IMG/VR virus record: IMGVR_UViG_3300042484_002647
Coordinates: 1-46,299 of that record
Strand: one strand, 5' to 3'
DNA length: 46,299 bases
Source: a virus
Within the stretch, counting starts at the first letter, position 1; each line of letters opens with the position of its first letter. Below are positions 16,437 to 24,594 of the stretch, piece after piece. Position numbers and translations under genes: made by a program. Under the pieces are notes generated by a model, which ran no database searches, was not told the origin of the DNA, and saw only the letters and a program-made list of their open reading frames with translations.

Positions 16437-17883
16437 CGCCAGCGCAACAGTATTAAGTCGCAGTGGTGAAATACTATTTGCTGGGCATTCAGAACGCTAC
16501 AGCAAGATCAAGAGCGACCCCGACATCTGCATCGATCTCATGCGCGATGTACAAGATCACTGGCCCGTTGACCATGTTGCATATTATGAGCGTCCCTGGG
16601 CCAAACAACTTCGCAGACTGTACAGTGGTGAGGGGATTGAGTGGGATAAACTCAGTGTTAAAAAAATATTACAACAACAGTTTGGGCCATGTGTATTGCC
16701 CGACAATATCAGTAGTCACAATCATCATCTGAGTCATGCAGCAGCAGGATTCCAGACCAGTACATTTGATCGCGCGACAGTGGTGATAATAGATGCCATT
16801 GGAGAGTGGGACACTATAAGTATATGGGGTGCTGAGTATGTCAACGGGCGAGCCCAGTACAAACGGCTATGGGGGCAACGTTATCCCCATAGCATTGGTC
16901 TTTTCTACTCAGCCATGACTCAGCGTGTGGGGTTGAAGCCCAACGAAGAAGAATATATACTAATGGGTATGGCTGCCTACGGCAAACGTGGCATGGGCAG
17001 CTGGTTACAGAACCTGACTGTAAAGAACGAATGGGATATTACATTTCAGGACAACATGCACATAGGCGTTGACCCTGGATTACTCAAGCACGTGGGCGAC
17101 ATAGACATAGCTGCCAGCGCACAGTATGTGGCCGAGCAATTGGTGTTAAATGTAATGAAACGTGCAGCTGATTTTGGTTGGAGTAGTAATCTAGTATACG
17201 GTGGCGGTGTGGCATTAAATTGTAGTATTAATCAATATGTGGGGAATTATTTTGATAGAATATGGATTATGCCTAATCCTGGCGACGCTGGTAGTAGTCT
17301 TGGTGCCGCTGCTCTTGCTCTGGGGCATCGTGTTTCCTGGGTCAGCCCTTATCTTGGCCATGATATTCCTGGCATTTACCCTGTTAACGCCGCTCTGGAC
17401 ATTCTGCTTACTGACAGGATTGTTGGTATTGCTAGTGGTCGTGCTGAGTTCGGACCCAGGGCATTAGGCAACAGAAGTTTATTAGCGGACCCACGTGGTC
17501 CAGATATAAAGGATCAAGTAAATGAAATTAAAAGACGCCAGAAGTTTCGTCCCTTCGCACCCGTTATCCTGGAGGAATTTGTGGATCAATACTTCCATAT
17601 GCCTCGTGGTTGGGACGCTAGCCCTTACATGCAATCTGTCGGCATTTGCCTGCGCCCTGACCTATACCCTGCTATTTCTCATATCGATGGCAGTAGTAGA
17701 GTACAGACAGTTAAAAAAGATTGCGGAAGTGGAATCCGTGAACTATTAGAAAAGTGGTTTGTGATAACTGGGTGTCCTATGTTGCTCAACACGTCATTGA
17801 ACATACGTGGCGAGCCCATGGTAAACGATGTGTCAGATGCTCAGAGGTTTCAGAAGGTGTATGGAATCAAGGTATTGACGTGA
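16402..17883 (+). CDS. Carbamoyltransferase (NodU/TobZ/CmcH family)
   Basis: 493 residues. The family transfers a carbamoyl group from carbamoyl phosphate, via carbamoyl-AMP, to a hydroxyl of a sugar or antibiotic. The N-terminal Kae1-like domain shows 'MNILGIAAGFHDASATVL', the metal-binding 'NHHLSHA' (about 107-113), 'VIIDAIGEWDT' (about 128-138) and the 'VYGGGVALNC' glycine loop (265-274). The C-terminal YrdC-like half shows 'EFGPRALGNRSLLADPR' (349-365) and 'KFRPFAPVILEE'. It is a little shorter than most family members (about 550-600 residues). No signal peptide. It sits between two SGNH genes, with overlapping ends, pointing to decoration of a glycan. Phage copies are uncommon. Confidence 0.9.
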   Translation: MNILGIAAGFHDASATVLSRSGEILFAGHSERYSKIKSDPDICIDLMRDVQDHWPVDHVAYYERPWAKQLRRLYSGEGIEWDKLSVKKILQQQFGPCVLPDNISSHNHHLSHAAAGFQTSTFDRATVVIIDAIGEWDTISIWGAEYVNGRAQYKRLWGQRYPHSIGLFYSAMTQRVGLKPNEEEYILMGMAAYGKRGMGSWLQNLTVKNEWDITFQDNMHIGVDPGLLKHVGDIDIAASAQYVAEQLVLNVMKRAADFGWSSNLVYGGGVALNCSINQYVGNYFDRIWIMPNPGDAGSSLGAAALALGHRVSWVSPYLGHDIPGIYPVNAALDILLTDRIVGIASGRAEFGPRALGNRSLLADPRGPDIKDQVNEIKRRQKFRPFAPVILEEFVDQYFHMPRGWDASPYMQSVGICLRPDLYPAISHIDGSSRVQTVKKDCGSGIRELLEKWFVITGCPMLLNTSLNIRGEPMVNDVSDAQRFQKVYGIKVLT

Positions 17884-18746
17884 TACTGCCAGGAATACAG
17901 CTGACTTCCCGGATTAATTTAATACTTGATAAAACTGGCATAGACACCCCAGAAACATGCCTAGATCTAGACCATTGGAGAAATTTTCCTGATACTGTAC
18001 ACTATGTATATAACAGTCGAGGTTTTCGTGACGCTGAATGGCCCATCAATGATCTAGCAGAATGTATATGGTGTATAGGTGATAGTTTCACCGTAGGCGT
18101 TGGTAGTAAATTTAATAATTCATGGACACAAGTACTACAGCGTATCACTGGCCGTAGATGCGTTAATATCAGTTTAGAGGGTGCAAGTAATGCATGGATG
18201 GTTCGCCAGGCCAATATGATTATTCAAGAAATTGCTCCACGTAATTTAATAATACACTGGAGTTATTTACATCGTGACGAAAATCCGGACTCGTCATTGA
18301 CTGATGAGGATCGTCGTATAAGACATATTGCTGATTTCACCACTGAAAAACAATTGGATCATTTTGCCAGTAGTGTTAATCAATTAATCGATTCCAACTA
18401 CACCAATATAGTACATTCGTTCATACCCCATGGCATACCAGACTGGTTCGATAAAAATTTGTCACATGCATGGAATCAATTGCGTGGTGCAGATTGGCCC
18501 AGGGATTATCCACGAACAGTCAGTGAATTTGAATGTTTACCGGATTTTATTAAACAAGAGCTTCGTGAGCACAGTATGTATTACGAATTTTTCGATGCGG
18601 CCATTATACACGGTCGAATTACTAAAATAATCGGTACACCGTTTATATCACCATTGGATACATTAGACCGGGCTCGTGACGGGCTTCATTATGATGTTTT
18701 GACTTCAACTGCATTTGTTGAACAAATTATTGAGTTACTTGTTTGA
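17880..18746 (+). CDS. SGNH-hydrolase-like protein with N-terminal extension
   Basis: 288 residues from a GTG start chosen because GTGA overlaps the carbamoyltransferase stop and AAGG precedes it; the longer ATG frame (330 residues) would overlap the carbamoyltransferase by 130 bases. About 60 residues precede the nucleophile block 'CIWCIGDSFTVGVG'. 'CVNISLEGASNAWMV' is the Gly/Asn block, 'RNLIIHWSYLHRDEN' the central strand, and 'DGLHYDVLTSTAFVEQII' the C-terminal D..H block. This fits an active SGNH acyl-esterase or transferase. The extension contains 'YVYNSRGFRD', seen in other GDSF proteins with a substrate-capping N-terminus. Confidence 0.65.
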   Translation: MILPGIQLTSRINLILDKTGIDTPETCLDLDHWRNFPDTVHYVYNSRGFRDAEWPINDLAECIWCIGDSFTVGVGSKFNNSWTQVLQRITGRRCVNISLEGASNAWMVRQANMIIQEIAPRNLIIHWSYLHRDENPDSSLTDEDRRIRHIADFTTEKQLDHFASSVNQLIDSNYTNIVHSFIPHGIPDWFDKNLSHAWNQLRGADWPRDYPRTVSEFECLPDFIKQELREHSMYYEFFDAAIIHGRITKIIGTPFISPLDTLDRARDGLHYDVLTSTAFVEQIIELLV

Positions 18747-18752
18747 TATCAG

Positions 18753-19907
18753 TTATGTACATTTAAAATCCCCGCTAATGGCTTTTATATTACAACATAA
18801 TTCTTGCCAGCACGAATCCAAAAACTCTGTACTGTTGAACAGTTGATAATTGTGGTCCAACACTGGTTGCATTGCTATTAACATATCTTGTAACTGTTCC
18901 AGGCTGTGCCCACATATCCATGCAATAACATCACCAATTGCTGATAGGCGTTGTACAGGATCCTCGATAGCATCATAGCTTTCATCCCACCACTGATCAA
19001 ATGTTTGAAATCCATATTCCCGTAAATATTTTAGATTATACGCTGGCCCAGCCAGTACAAACGGCATGCGACTTATGATGGGTTTGAAGATCTTTTCAGT
19101 CAGGTGATATTTTCTTTCCCAGAAACATGTTTCAGTAACCAGATAGCAGAACGATTCTTGTGATTCTTTGACAGCACTGAGACTAAAACTATGATTGGGT
19201 ATAATTGCTTGATCTTGGTAATCTATTCGTAATGGAAAGTTTAATCCATCCAATGTAGCTATGGCAGAGTCGGCATACACCTGGGTAATATGCCCTTGTA
19301 AAACCGCTGCATTGATGTTTTGTGTGTAATGTGATTCATTATCCTCAGGGCACCGTTCGTTGTAACTGACGTAGCCATCATCCAGTATATTGCGGTCAGC
19401 CAATTCAGCGATGAGCAGACTGCGATATACGCGGCGTGAGCTGGTCAGGCGATTAAAACTGATGTATTTGCGAGAGAGTTTGCGCTGACCAGGATCGACC
19501 AATTGGGCATGATATCTGGCACCACGGAACCAATCGTGAGCAGCAAATGCATGATGAAAGTAATATACCGACTGCCAACCATAACGCTCAATTAGCTGGT
19601 CCAGTGCATCGCTATTCTTCTCAGTGGAGACCAATATGAATGGGCCCTTGTAATTGGCCACAATATGATCAAATAGTTCATAATTGAATTCCCCATACAG
19701 GGGTTCCTGGTCATAAAATACAAACATGGGACCACGATAGTCGGGCGGCCCAGGATATGGCCAAAAAACGATACTATCGTCAGCAAATCTTTCCAGACAT
19801 TCTGGTGATGTTGATCCGTATGGCATTAGACAAAGTAGTCGGGGATCTGTTATAATGGTGCGAAGATATAACCAAATGTTTTCGTAGTGACTATGGATAT
19901 TATACAT
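18753..19907 (-). CDS. Exostosin/GT10-like glycosyltransferase-family protein (inverted)
   Basis: 384 residues. The last third, with 'FCYLVTETCFWERKYHLTEK', 'FKPIISRMPFVLAGP' and 'LREYGFQTFDQWWDESYD', is the donor-binding region found in exostosin-like and fucosyltransferase-like phage and bacterial proteins (E..F....TEK..KPI). The N-terminal half has 'MFVFYDQEPLYGEF' and 'KYISFNRLTSSRRVYR'. Family members transfer a sugar from a nucleotide donor. The gene is inverted and its ATG overlaps the ATG of the long modular protein on the other strand (shared CATG). Its end is 6 bases from the SGNH gene's end. Confidence 0.6.
   Translation of the reverse strand: MYNIHSHYENIWLYLRTIITDPRLLCLMPYGSTSPECLERFADDSIVFWPYPGPPDYRGPMFVFYDQEPLYGEFNYELFDHIVANYKGPFILVSTEKNSDALDQLIERYGWQSVYYFHHAFAAHDWFRGARYHAQLVDPGQRKLSRKYISFNRLTSSRRVYRSLLIAELADRNILDDGYVSYNERCPEDNESHYTQNINAAVLQGHITQVYADSAIATLDGLNFPLRIDYQDQAIIPNHSFSLSAVKESQESFCYLVTETCFWERKYHLTEKIFKPIISRMPFVLAGPAYNLKYLREYGFQTFDQWWDESYDAIEDPVQRLSAIGDVIAWICGHSLEQLQDMLIAMQPVLDHNYQLFNSTEFLDSCWQELCCNIKAISGDFKCT
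19827..19856 (+). promoter_or_regulatory. Sigma70-type promoter for the modular protein
   Basis: TAGACA (19827-19832), 18 bases, TATAAT (19851-19856), inside the inverted glycosyltransferase gene. It would start transcription about 43 bases before the ATG of the 880-residue protein. TAGACA is the same -35 variant used at several promoters on the other strand further right. Confidence 0.6.
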
Positions 19908-22548
19908 GTTTGATGTTTTCTATTACGGGCCCAAGCCCGGCTTATTTGAATTTGAAAGACCTGCTGATAGTTTGGAACATGCTGCGGCTCTGTGCCGTAC
20001 TGGCTATTACTGGTATATTTATGGGGGCAATGACTACACTGAATTTGATTTTAGTTATCGTCCTGTGCCCTGGGAAAGTCAGTACACTCATGTCTGGCCC
20101 AGCCAGTGGTGTGAGTATGGCGGAACATATCTGGCACATGCAAGCACGATAGAAAATCGTCAGTGGCATTTCCACAAACTAACAGTTCAGTCCAAGCCCA
20201 CAACAAATAATTGGAATACGTTGATGGCGGTCGCCGATTTTGATTATAGTTGGCACCCGCATCCATTCGACCCTCCATTCATCTATATTTTTGGTAATCA
20301 ATGGTATCCTGCTGAGATAATGCCCACGGTGGAATACCATGTGCTGGGTGCTACAGAGCGCAAGTACATGACAGAACCTCATGCCAACTTGGCTGAGCGT
20401 CATGACAACCATTGGCACACATTGTACGATTGCGATTGGGATTATAGTTGGAGGCCTGAACCAGAAAGCCCTGCCTACATTTTTGTATTTGGCAACCAAC
20501 ATTGGCCAGCAGTAAAAATGCCCACAGTGGAATACCATATGCCGGGTGCAACAGAACGCAAGTACATGGATTATCCCGTGGCTGGACTTTTGCCTGACAA
20601 AACTCATTGGTCAATTCCTGAAGAAGTAAATTCAGACTCGATTGATTTTAGTTGGGTTCCTGATCCCAATGAGGCTCCATTTATCCACCACTTTGGAACA
20701 GAATATCAACAGAGCGTGGGACTTACCTATACAGTACCCGGAGCCACAGAGCTTAAATTTGCTGGTTCTGTGCCTGTTCGTGGCGAAAATCACAATGTTC
20801 TTGAAGTATTAGACATATTTTTCGTAGATAAAAACAATGCCACTGCACAGACACGTTACGACAGATTAACAATAAAGTACCCCCGAATACAAAAGATTCG
20901 ATATGCCAACAGCATGACTGAAACCATTGAGCGTTGTGTGGCCAGAACCACTACAGCCAAATTTTGGGTCATTAGTTCAGAGTACAATTATGATGATTTT
21001 GATTTTGCCTGGCATGCCGAGCCCTGGCAACATCAGATGACCCATGTGTTCCCCAGCCAGCATCAGAAATGGTCAGATACTTTCCTCATCAACAAGTGGG
21101 AATTTCAACGCCACGTACTATGGGCTGGATCACTGGACCAGTTCCCCAATTTAAACTTTGTGACCAACCAGACTGTGACCAAGCCCGAGAACCTGCACAA
21201 CATTTATTATGTAGATCATGGCAATGGTAGCATAGCCCGGCATCAATACGATATGCTGCGTCTGGATCATCCTGATATAGTTATCACCAGATTTGTGGGC
21301 AACTATCTGGATACGTTCAAACGCATCATGTCCACTGCTGAGACAGAATATGTCTGGATCATCAACAGCATCTGCGACTATTCAGAGTTTGATTTTACCT
21401 GGCAACCCGAGCCCTGGCAAGCAGAAATGATTCATGTGTTCCGCAGCGATCATACCCGGCAAGGCGACACATTCTACATACACGTGGAGTCATTTCGGCA
21501 ACAGATGTATGAGCTGGACATACTGGATTTTTTCAACGTCATCAACTATTGCGAAGATCAGTTCGTTCATAGATTTGATTGTCCTATACATTTCTACACT
21601 GGTGACGATCTGGTAGCGGAAATTCAGAATTATAAATTTGAAACTCCGTATGTGTTCTTTACCAAGGACCGCGACCGATATAGTAAAGGAATACTCAGAT
21701 CCATAGTCCCAACTTTTGTCATGTGGAGTGAAAAAGATCGTGCAGCGGTCAGATACAACGGCTCAGGCAGCAGTGCTCTGGTGCCCAGAGACATTAAATC
21801 ACACCTGAAAACACAAATATACGACTATCCCTATATATCCAAAAGACACGTTGGTATGACAGACGACCCTTTGGACATTGTGTTTATCAGTAATGGTGAA
21901 CCCGACGAACAACGGATGTTTGACCATACCGAGTACATGTGCAACCGTACAGTGAAATGGTGTAGTGGAGTCCAGGGACGTACAGCAGCATATCAAGCAG
22001 CAGCACGACTGAGTAGTACTCCCTGGTTCTTCATGGTGTTTGCCAAACTGTCAGTATTGGGTGGCGGATTTGACTGGGACTGGCAACCTGACTATTTCCA
22101 ACAGCCCAAGCATTATATATTCAATGCTAAGAATCCCGTTAATGGTCTGGAGTACGGGCACATGGGTATGATTGCCTACAACAAAAATCTAGTACTGGTC
22201 AATAACAATCCTGGTCTGGATTTTACACTGAGTCAACCACATGAGTCGGTGCCTGTACTCAGCGGAACAGCACACTTCAATCAGGATGCTTGGATGACCT
22301 GGCGTACTGCCTTCCGTGAGGTGTTGAAGCTGAAGTATTTCCAGGACACGGCCCCCACCTTGGAGACAGAGCATAGACTCAATACCTGGCTGACAGTGGC
22401 ACAGGGCGAACATGCTGAGTATTGTCTGATGGGTGCAGTTGATGCCGTGGAATATTATGCCGAAGTGGCTGGGGATTATGAACTGCTGAAGTTGAGCTTT
22501 GACTGGGCCTGGTTACAAGACCGATTTAACGCAAGTAGACCTGTATAG
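19906..22548 (+). CDS. 880-residue modular protein with a C-terminal glycosyltransferase-like domain
   Basis: Six repeated modules precede a C-terminal domain. Modules 2-4 (around residues 100-290) each carry 'D(F/W)(D)YSW.P.P', 'FG...' and 'P.VEYH..GATERKYM'-like strings; modules 1, 5 and 6 carry 'FDF.(W/Y)...PW..(Q/E)MTHVF.S' and, in 5 and 6, a Rossmann-like 'D(I/L)..(F/Y)(F/Y)VD..N' start. The C-terminal part (about 655-820) with 'DIVFISNGEPDEQRMF', 'NPVNGLEYGHMGMIAY' and 'TWRTAFREVLKL' is homologous to the 298-residue protein at 5020. No signal peptide or membrane segment is seen. The repeats look like degenerate GT-A units, so this could be a multi-domain glycosyltransferase or a glycan-binding scaffold. 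No cysteine clusters. Confidence 0.65.
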   Translation: MFDVFYYGPKPGLFEFERPADSLEHAAALCRTGYYWYIYGGNDYTEFDFSYRPVPWESQYTHVWPSQWCEYGGTYLAHASTIENRQWHFHKLTVQSKPTTNNWNTLMAVADFDYSWHPHPFDPPFIYIFGNQWYPAEIMPTVEYHVLGATERKYMTEPHANLAERHDNHWHTLYDCDWDYSWRPEPESPAYIFVFGNQHWPAVKMPTVEYHMPGATERKYMDYPVAGLLPDKTHWSIPEEVNSDSIDFSWVPDPNEAPFIHHFGTEYQQSVGLTYTVPGATELKFAGSVPVRGENHNVLEVLDIFFVDKNNATAQTRYDRLTIKYPRIQKIRYANSMTETIERCVARTTTAKFWVISSEYNYDDFDFAWHAEPWQHQMTHVFPSQHQKWSDTFLINKWEFQRHVLWAGSLDQFPNLNFVTNQTVTKPENLHNIYYVDHGNGSIARHQYDMLRLDHPDIVITRFVGNYLDTFKRIMSTAETEYVWIINSICDYSEFDFTWQPEPWQAEMIHVFRSDHTRQGDTFYIHVESFRQQMYELDILDFFNVINYCEDQFVHRFDCPIHFYTGDDLVAEIQNYKFETPYVFFTKDRDRYSKGILRSIVPTFVMWSEKDRAAVRYNGSGSSALVPRDIKSHLKTQIYDYPYISKRHVGMTDDPLDIVFISNGEPDEQRMFDHTEYMCNRTVKWCSGVQGRTAAYQAAARLSSTPWFFMVFAKLSVLGGGFDWDWQPDYFQQPKHYIFNAKNPVNGLEYGHMGMIAYNKNLVLVNNNPGLDFTLSQPHESVPVLSGTAHFNQDAWMTWRTAFREVLKLKYFQDTAPTLETEHRLNTWLTVAQGEHAEYCLMGAVDAVEYYAEVAGDYELLKLSFDWAWLQDRFNASRPV

Positions 22549-23662
22549 CATCCACCACTTGTTCGATTTCACCATCTGTCATTTCAGGATAGATGGGCAA
22601 GCTCATACATTCGCGAGTAAACGCTGTGCTGTGTCTGTACTGCTCATGACGGTGTCCGTCGTATTTCCAACTAACAGGTAATTCGGCCAGAGTCTGTGTG
22701 TAGTGAAATTTGGTCTCTATACCTTCCTGTTCCAGAGCCGTCTGTAACCCATGGCGTTCAGACAGTCTGATCACATACTTGTGCCAGGCATGGACAACAC
22801 CATCTGCCACCACCGGCACATCTACGTAGTCACGTAATTCACCAGTGTAGTATTCAGCTATTTCTCGACGGCGGTCCTGCCAGGCATCAAAGTGTCGTAA
22901 TTTAATCAACATCTGAGCGCAATCGCTTTCTGACATCTTGCTGTTGGTGCCCACGAAGTTATGGTCATGATGTTTGCCATTGTTTCGTAGGTCATATAGT
23001 TCTTCAGCCCAGCCCAGGTCGTCAGTGAGTATCATGCCACCTGATCCATAGTTGGGTAAATTCTTGGTGGGATCAAAGCTCAGTACGCTGACATCGCCCA
23101 GCTTGCCTGACGGTACACCGTTGTAACTGGCACCAAAACTCTGAGCAGCATCTTCAATGATTCTGAGATTATCATCATTGTTAAAAAATCCTGAGATCAT
23201 ACGAAAGCGATCATAATCCACTACATTACCAAACAGATTGGCATACATGATGGCACGGATGCCTGCACCTTTCAGGGAGTAGTCCATGCTCTCCAAATCA
23301 ATCAGTGCCTGGTCATCTGTGTCACAGAATACTGGCACATGTCCGGCCATGATCACGCTGTTGACTGTGGCAGCAAAACTGATGTTGGGTATTAACACCT
23401 GACTTTCTGGGGCCAGCATGGCCTGCATGGCCATGATCAGTCCCTGAGTACAACTGTTGACCGCTATACCATGCTGTCGTCCAGTTCGTTGGGCCATGGC
23501 TATTTCAAACTCCAGGGTATATATTCCATCCAGCACCTGACCACTGGCATAGACCTGGTCCACTGTGTCCATGATCTCTTCACGTAGATTTTGATATTGG
23601 CGTTTTAAACCAAAGAAGGGTATTACAGTCTTGATTGCCAAAACGTTGACTCCGTTAACCAT
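22526..23662 (-). CDS. DegT/DnrJ/EryC1-type sugar aminotransferase
   Basis: 378 residues, fold-type I PLP enzyme that converts a keto-sugar nucleotide to an amino-sugar, usually with glutamate as donor. Seen: 'IPFFGLKRQYQNLREEI' N-terminus, 'GIAVNSCTQGLIMAMQ' cofactor phosphate loop, 'IIEDAAQSFGASYNG' (170-182), 'LSFDPTKNLPNYGSGG' with the Schiff-base lysine at K200, and the C-terminal 'LPIYPEMTDGEIEQVV'. Length is normal. The ATG overlaps the epimerase gene by 40 bases; a TTG seven codons later, preceded by GGAG, is a possible true start. It ends tail to tail with the modular protein, overlapping by 23 bases. Confidence 0.92.
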   Translation of the reverse strand: MVNGVNVLAIKTVIPFFGLKRQYQNLREEIMDTVDQVYASGQVLDGIYTLEFEIAMAQRTGRQHGIAVNSCTQGLIMAMQAMLAPESQVLIPNISFAATVNSVIMAGHVPVFCDTDDQALIDLESMDYSLKGAGIRAIMYANLFGNVVDYDRFRMISGFFNNDDNLRIIEDAAQSFGASYNGVPSGKLGDVSVLSFDPTKNLPNYGSGGMILTDDLGWAEELYDLRNNGKHHDHNFVGTNSKMSESDCAQMLIKLRHFDAWQDRRREIAEYYTGELRDYVDVPVVADGVVHAWHKYVIRLSERHGLQTALEQEGIETKFHYTQTLAELPVSWKYDGHRHEQYRHSTAFTRECMSLPIYPEMTDGEIEQVVDAIQVYLR

Positions 23663-24594
23663 TTGTGATACAGTTGAAACCCCTCGGGTACTGACACTGA
23701 AGGAGTATACCCTAATAAGTCAGCAGCACGATCAATACTCAATCTGCCGCGACTGGGGAAGTCGGCATCCTTGCCACGTATTTCCAGGGTACCTGTACCT
23801 GCACAGGCTATGGCCATTTCTGCGGCATCTTTCAGCGTATAAAGGCGTTGATCACTGCGAGTAATGTTAAAAATATTGCCATTGGCGGCAGTTAATGTCG
23901 CGGCCAGTACTATGCCCTGTGCGGTGTCTGATACGTAAGTAAAATCCAACACTTCGTCAGCACCGTTTATCTTCAGAGTCTCGCCCCTAATGGCACCCAG
24001 CATGAACTTGCTGACCACACGGTCTTCGACGTCACGTGGTCCATATACAGCACTGGGACGAATGATCACATGGTCAAAACATCCGCGACGTGAATAGTCT
24101 TCAACTAACCGCTCTCCCTGGTATTTCATAATACCGTATAGTCCCTGGGGATTACAGACAGCATCTTCAGTCACATCGTTATCGAAGTCACCATACACCA
24201 TGCTGCTGCTGATGTACACGAACTTGGGTATGTGGTGTCGGTGGGTCAATTCCAATAGTTTTACCAGTGCCGGAGTCATGACCTCAGCAGCCCAAACGGG
24301 TCGTTGGCTGACTACTTTCTGTCGGGGAAAGCTGGCCAGATGAATGACTGCATCCACTGCACCGGCTCGTTCAAAGTTCACTGCCACGGCTCGGTAATCT
24401 CTGATGTCGACGTCATGTATGGTGGCCTGGAATTTTTTTTGGCGTTCATCAACCAGATATTCTATTTCTTGTGCAGGCACAAATCCGTAATTGGTCATGC
24501 AGTCAATTACCAGGCACTCATGGCCCAGTGATTCCAATTGTTCAACTACATTGTGTCCGATAAATCCAGCACCGCCCGTTACGATAAATTTCAT
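23623..24594 (-). CDS. NAD-dependent sugar-nucleotide epimerase/dehydratase
   Basis: 323 residues, extended short-chain dehydrogenase. 'VTGGAGFIG' (5-13) binds NAD; 'VIHLASFPRQ' and 'VYISSSMVYGD' supply the Ser, and 'YGIMK' (Y153, K157) the catalytic Tyr-Lys pair; 'IIRPSAVYGPRD' and 'DFTYVSDTAQGIVLAA' are typical of UDP-glucose 4-epimerase and dTDP-sugar enzymes. It probably makes the keto or epimerised sugar used by the aminotransferase encoded next. The ATG overlaps the previous stop as ATGA, and the end overlaps the aminotransferase, so the pair is coupled. Confidence 0.9.
   Translation of the reverse strand: MKFIVTGGAGFIGHNVVEQLESLGHECLVIDCMTNYGFVPAQEIEYLVDERQKKFQATIHDVDIRDYRAVAVNFERAGAVDAVIHLASFPRQKVVSQRPVWAAEVMTPALVKLLELTHRHHIPKFVYISSSMVYGDFDNDVTEDAVCNPQGLYGIMKYQGERLVEDYSRRGCFDHVIIRPSAVYGPRDVEDRVVSKFMLGAIRGETLKINGADEVLDFTYVSDTAQGIVLAATLTAANGNIFNITRSDQRLYTLKDAAEMAIACAGTGTLEIRGKDADFPSRGRLSIDRAADLLGYTPSVSVPEGFQLYHKWLTESTFWQSRL

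Noticed and set aside
17237-17467. A 76-codon very hydrophobic frame that could be a membrane protein
   Set aside because: It overlaps the conserved part of the carbamoyltransferase in another frame; hydrophobicity follows from the codon pattern of the real gene.
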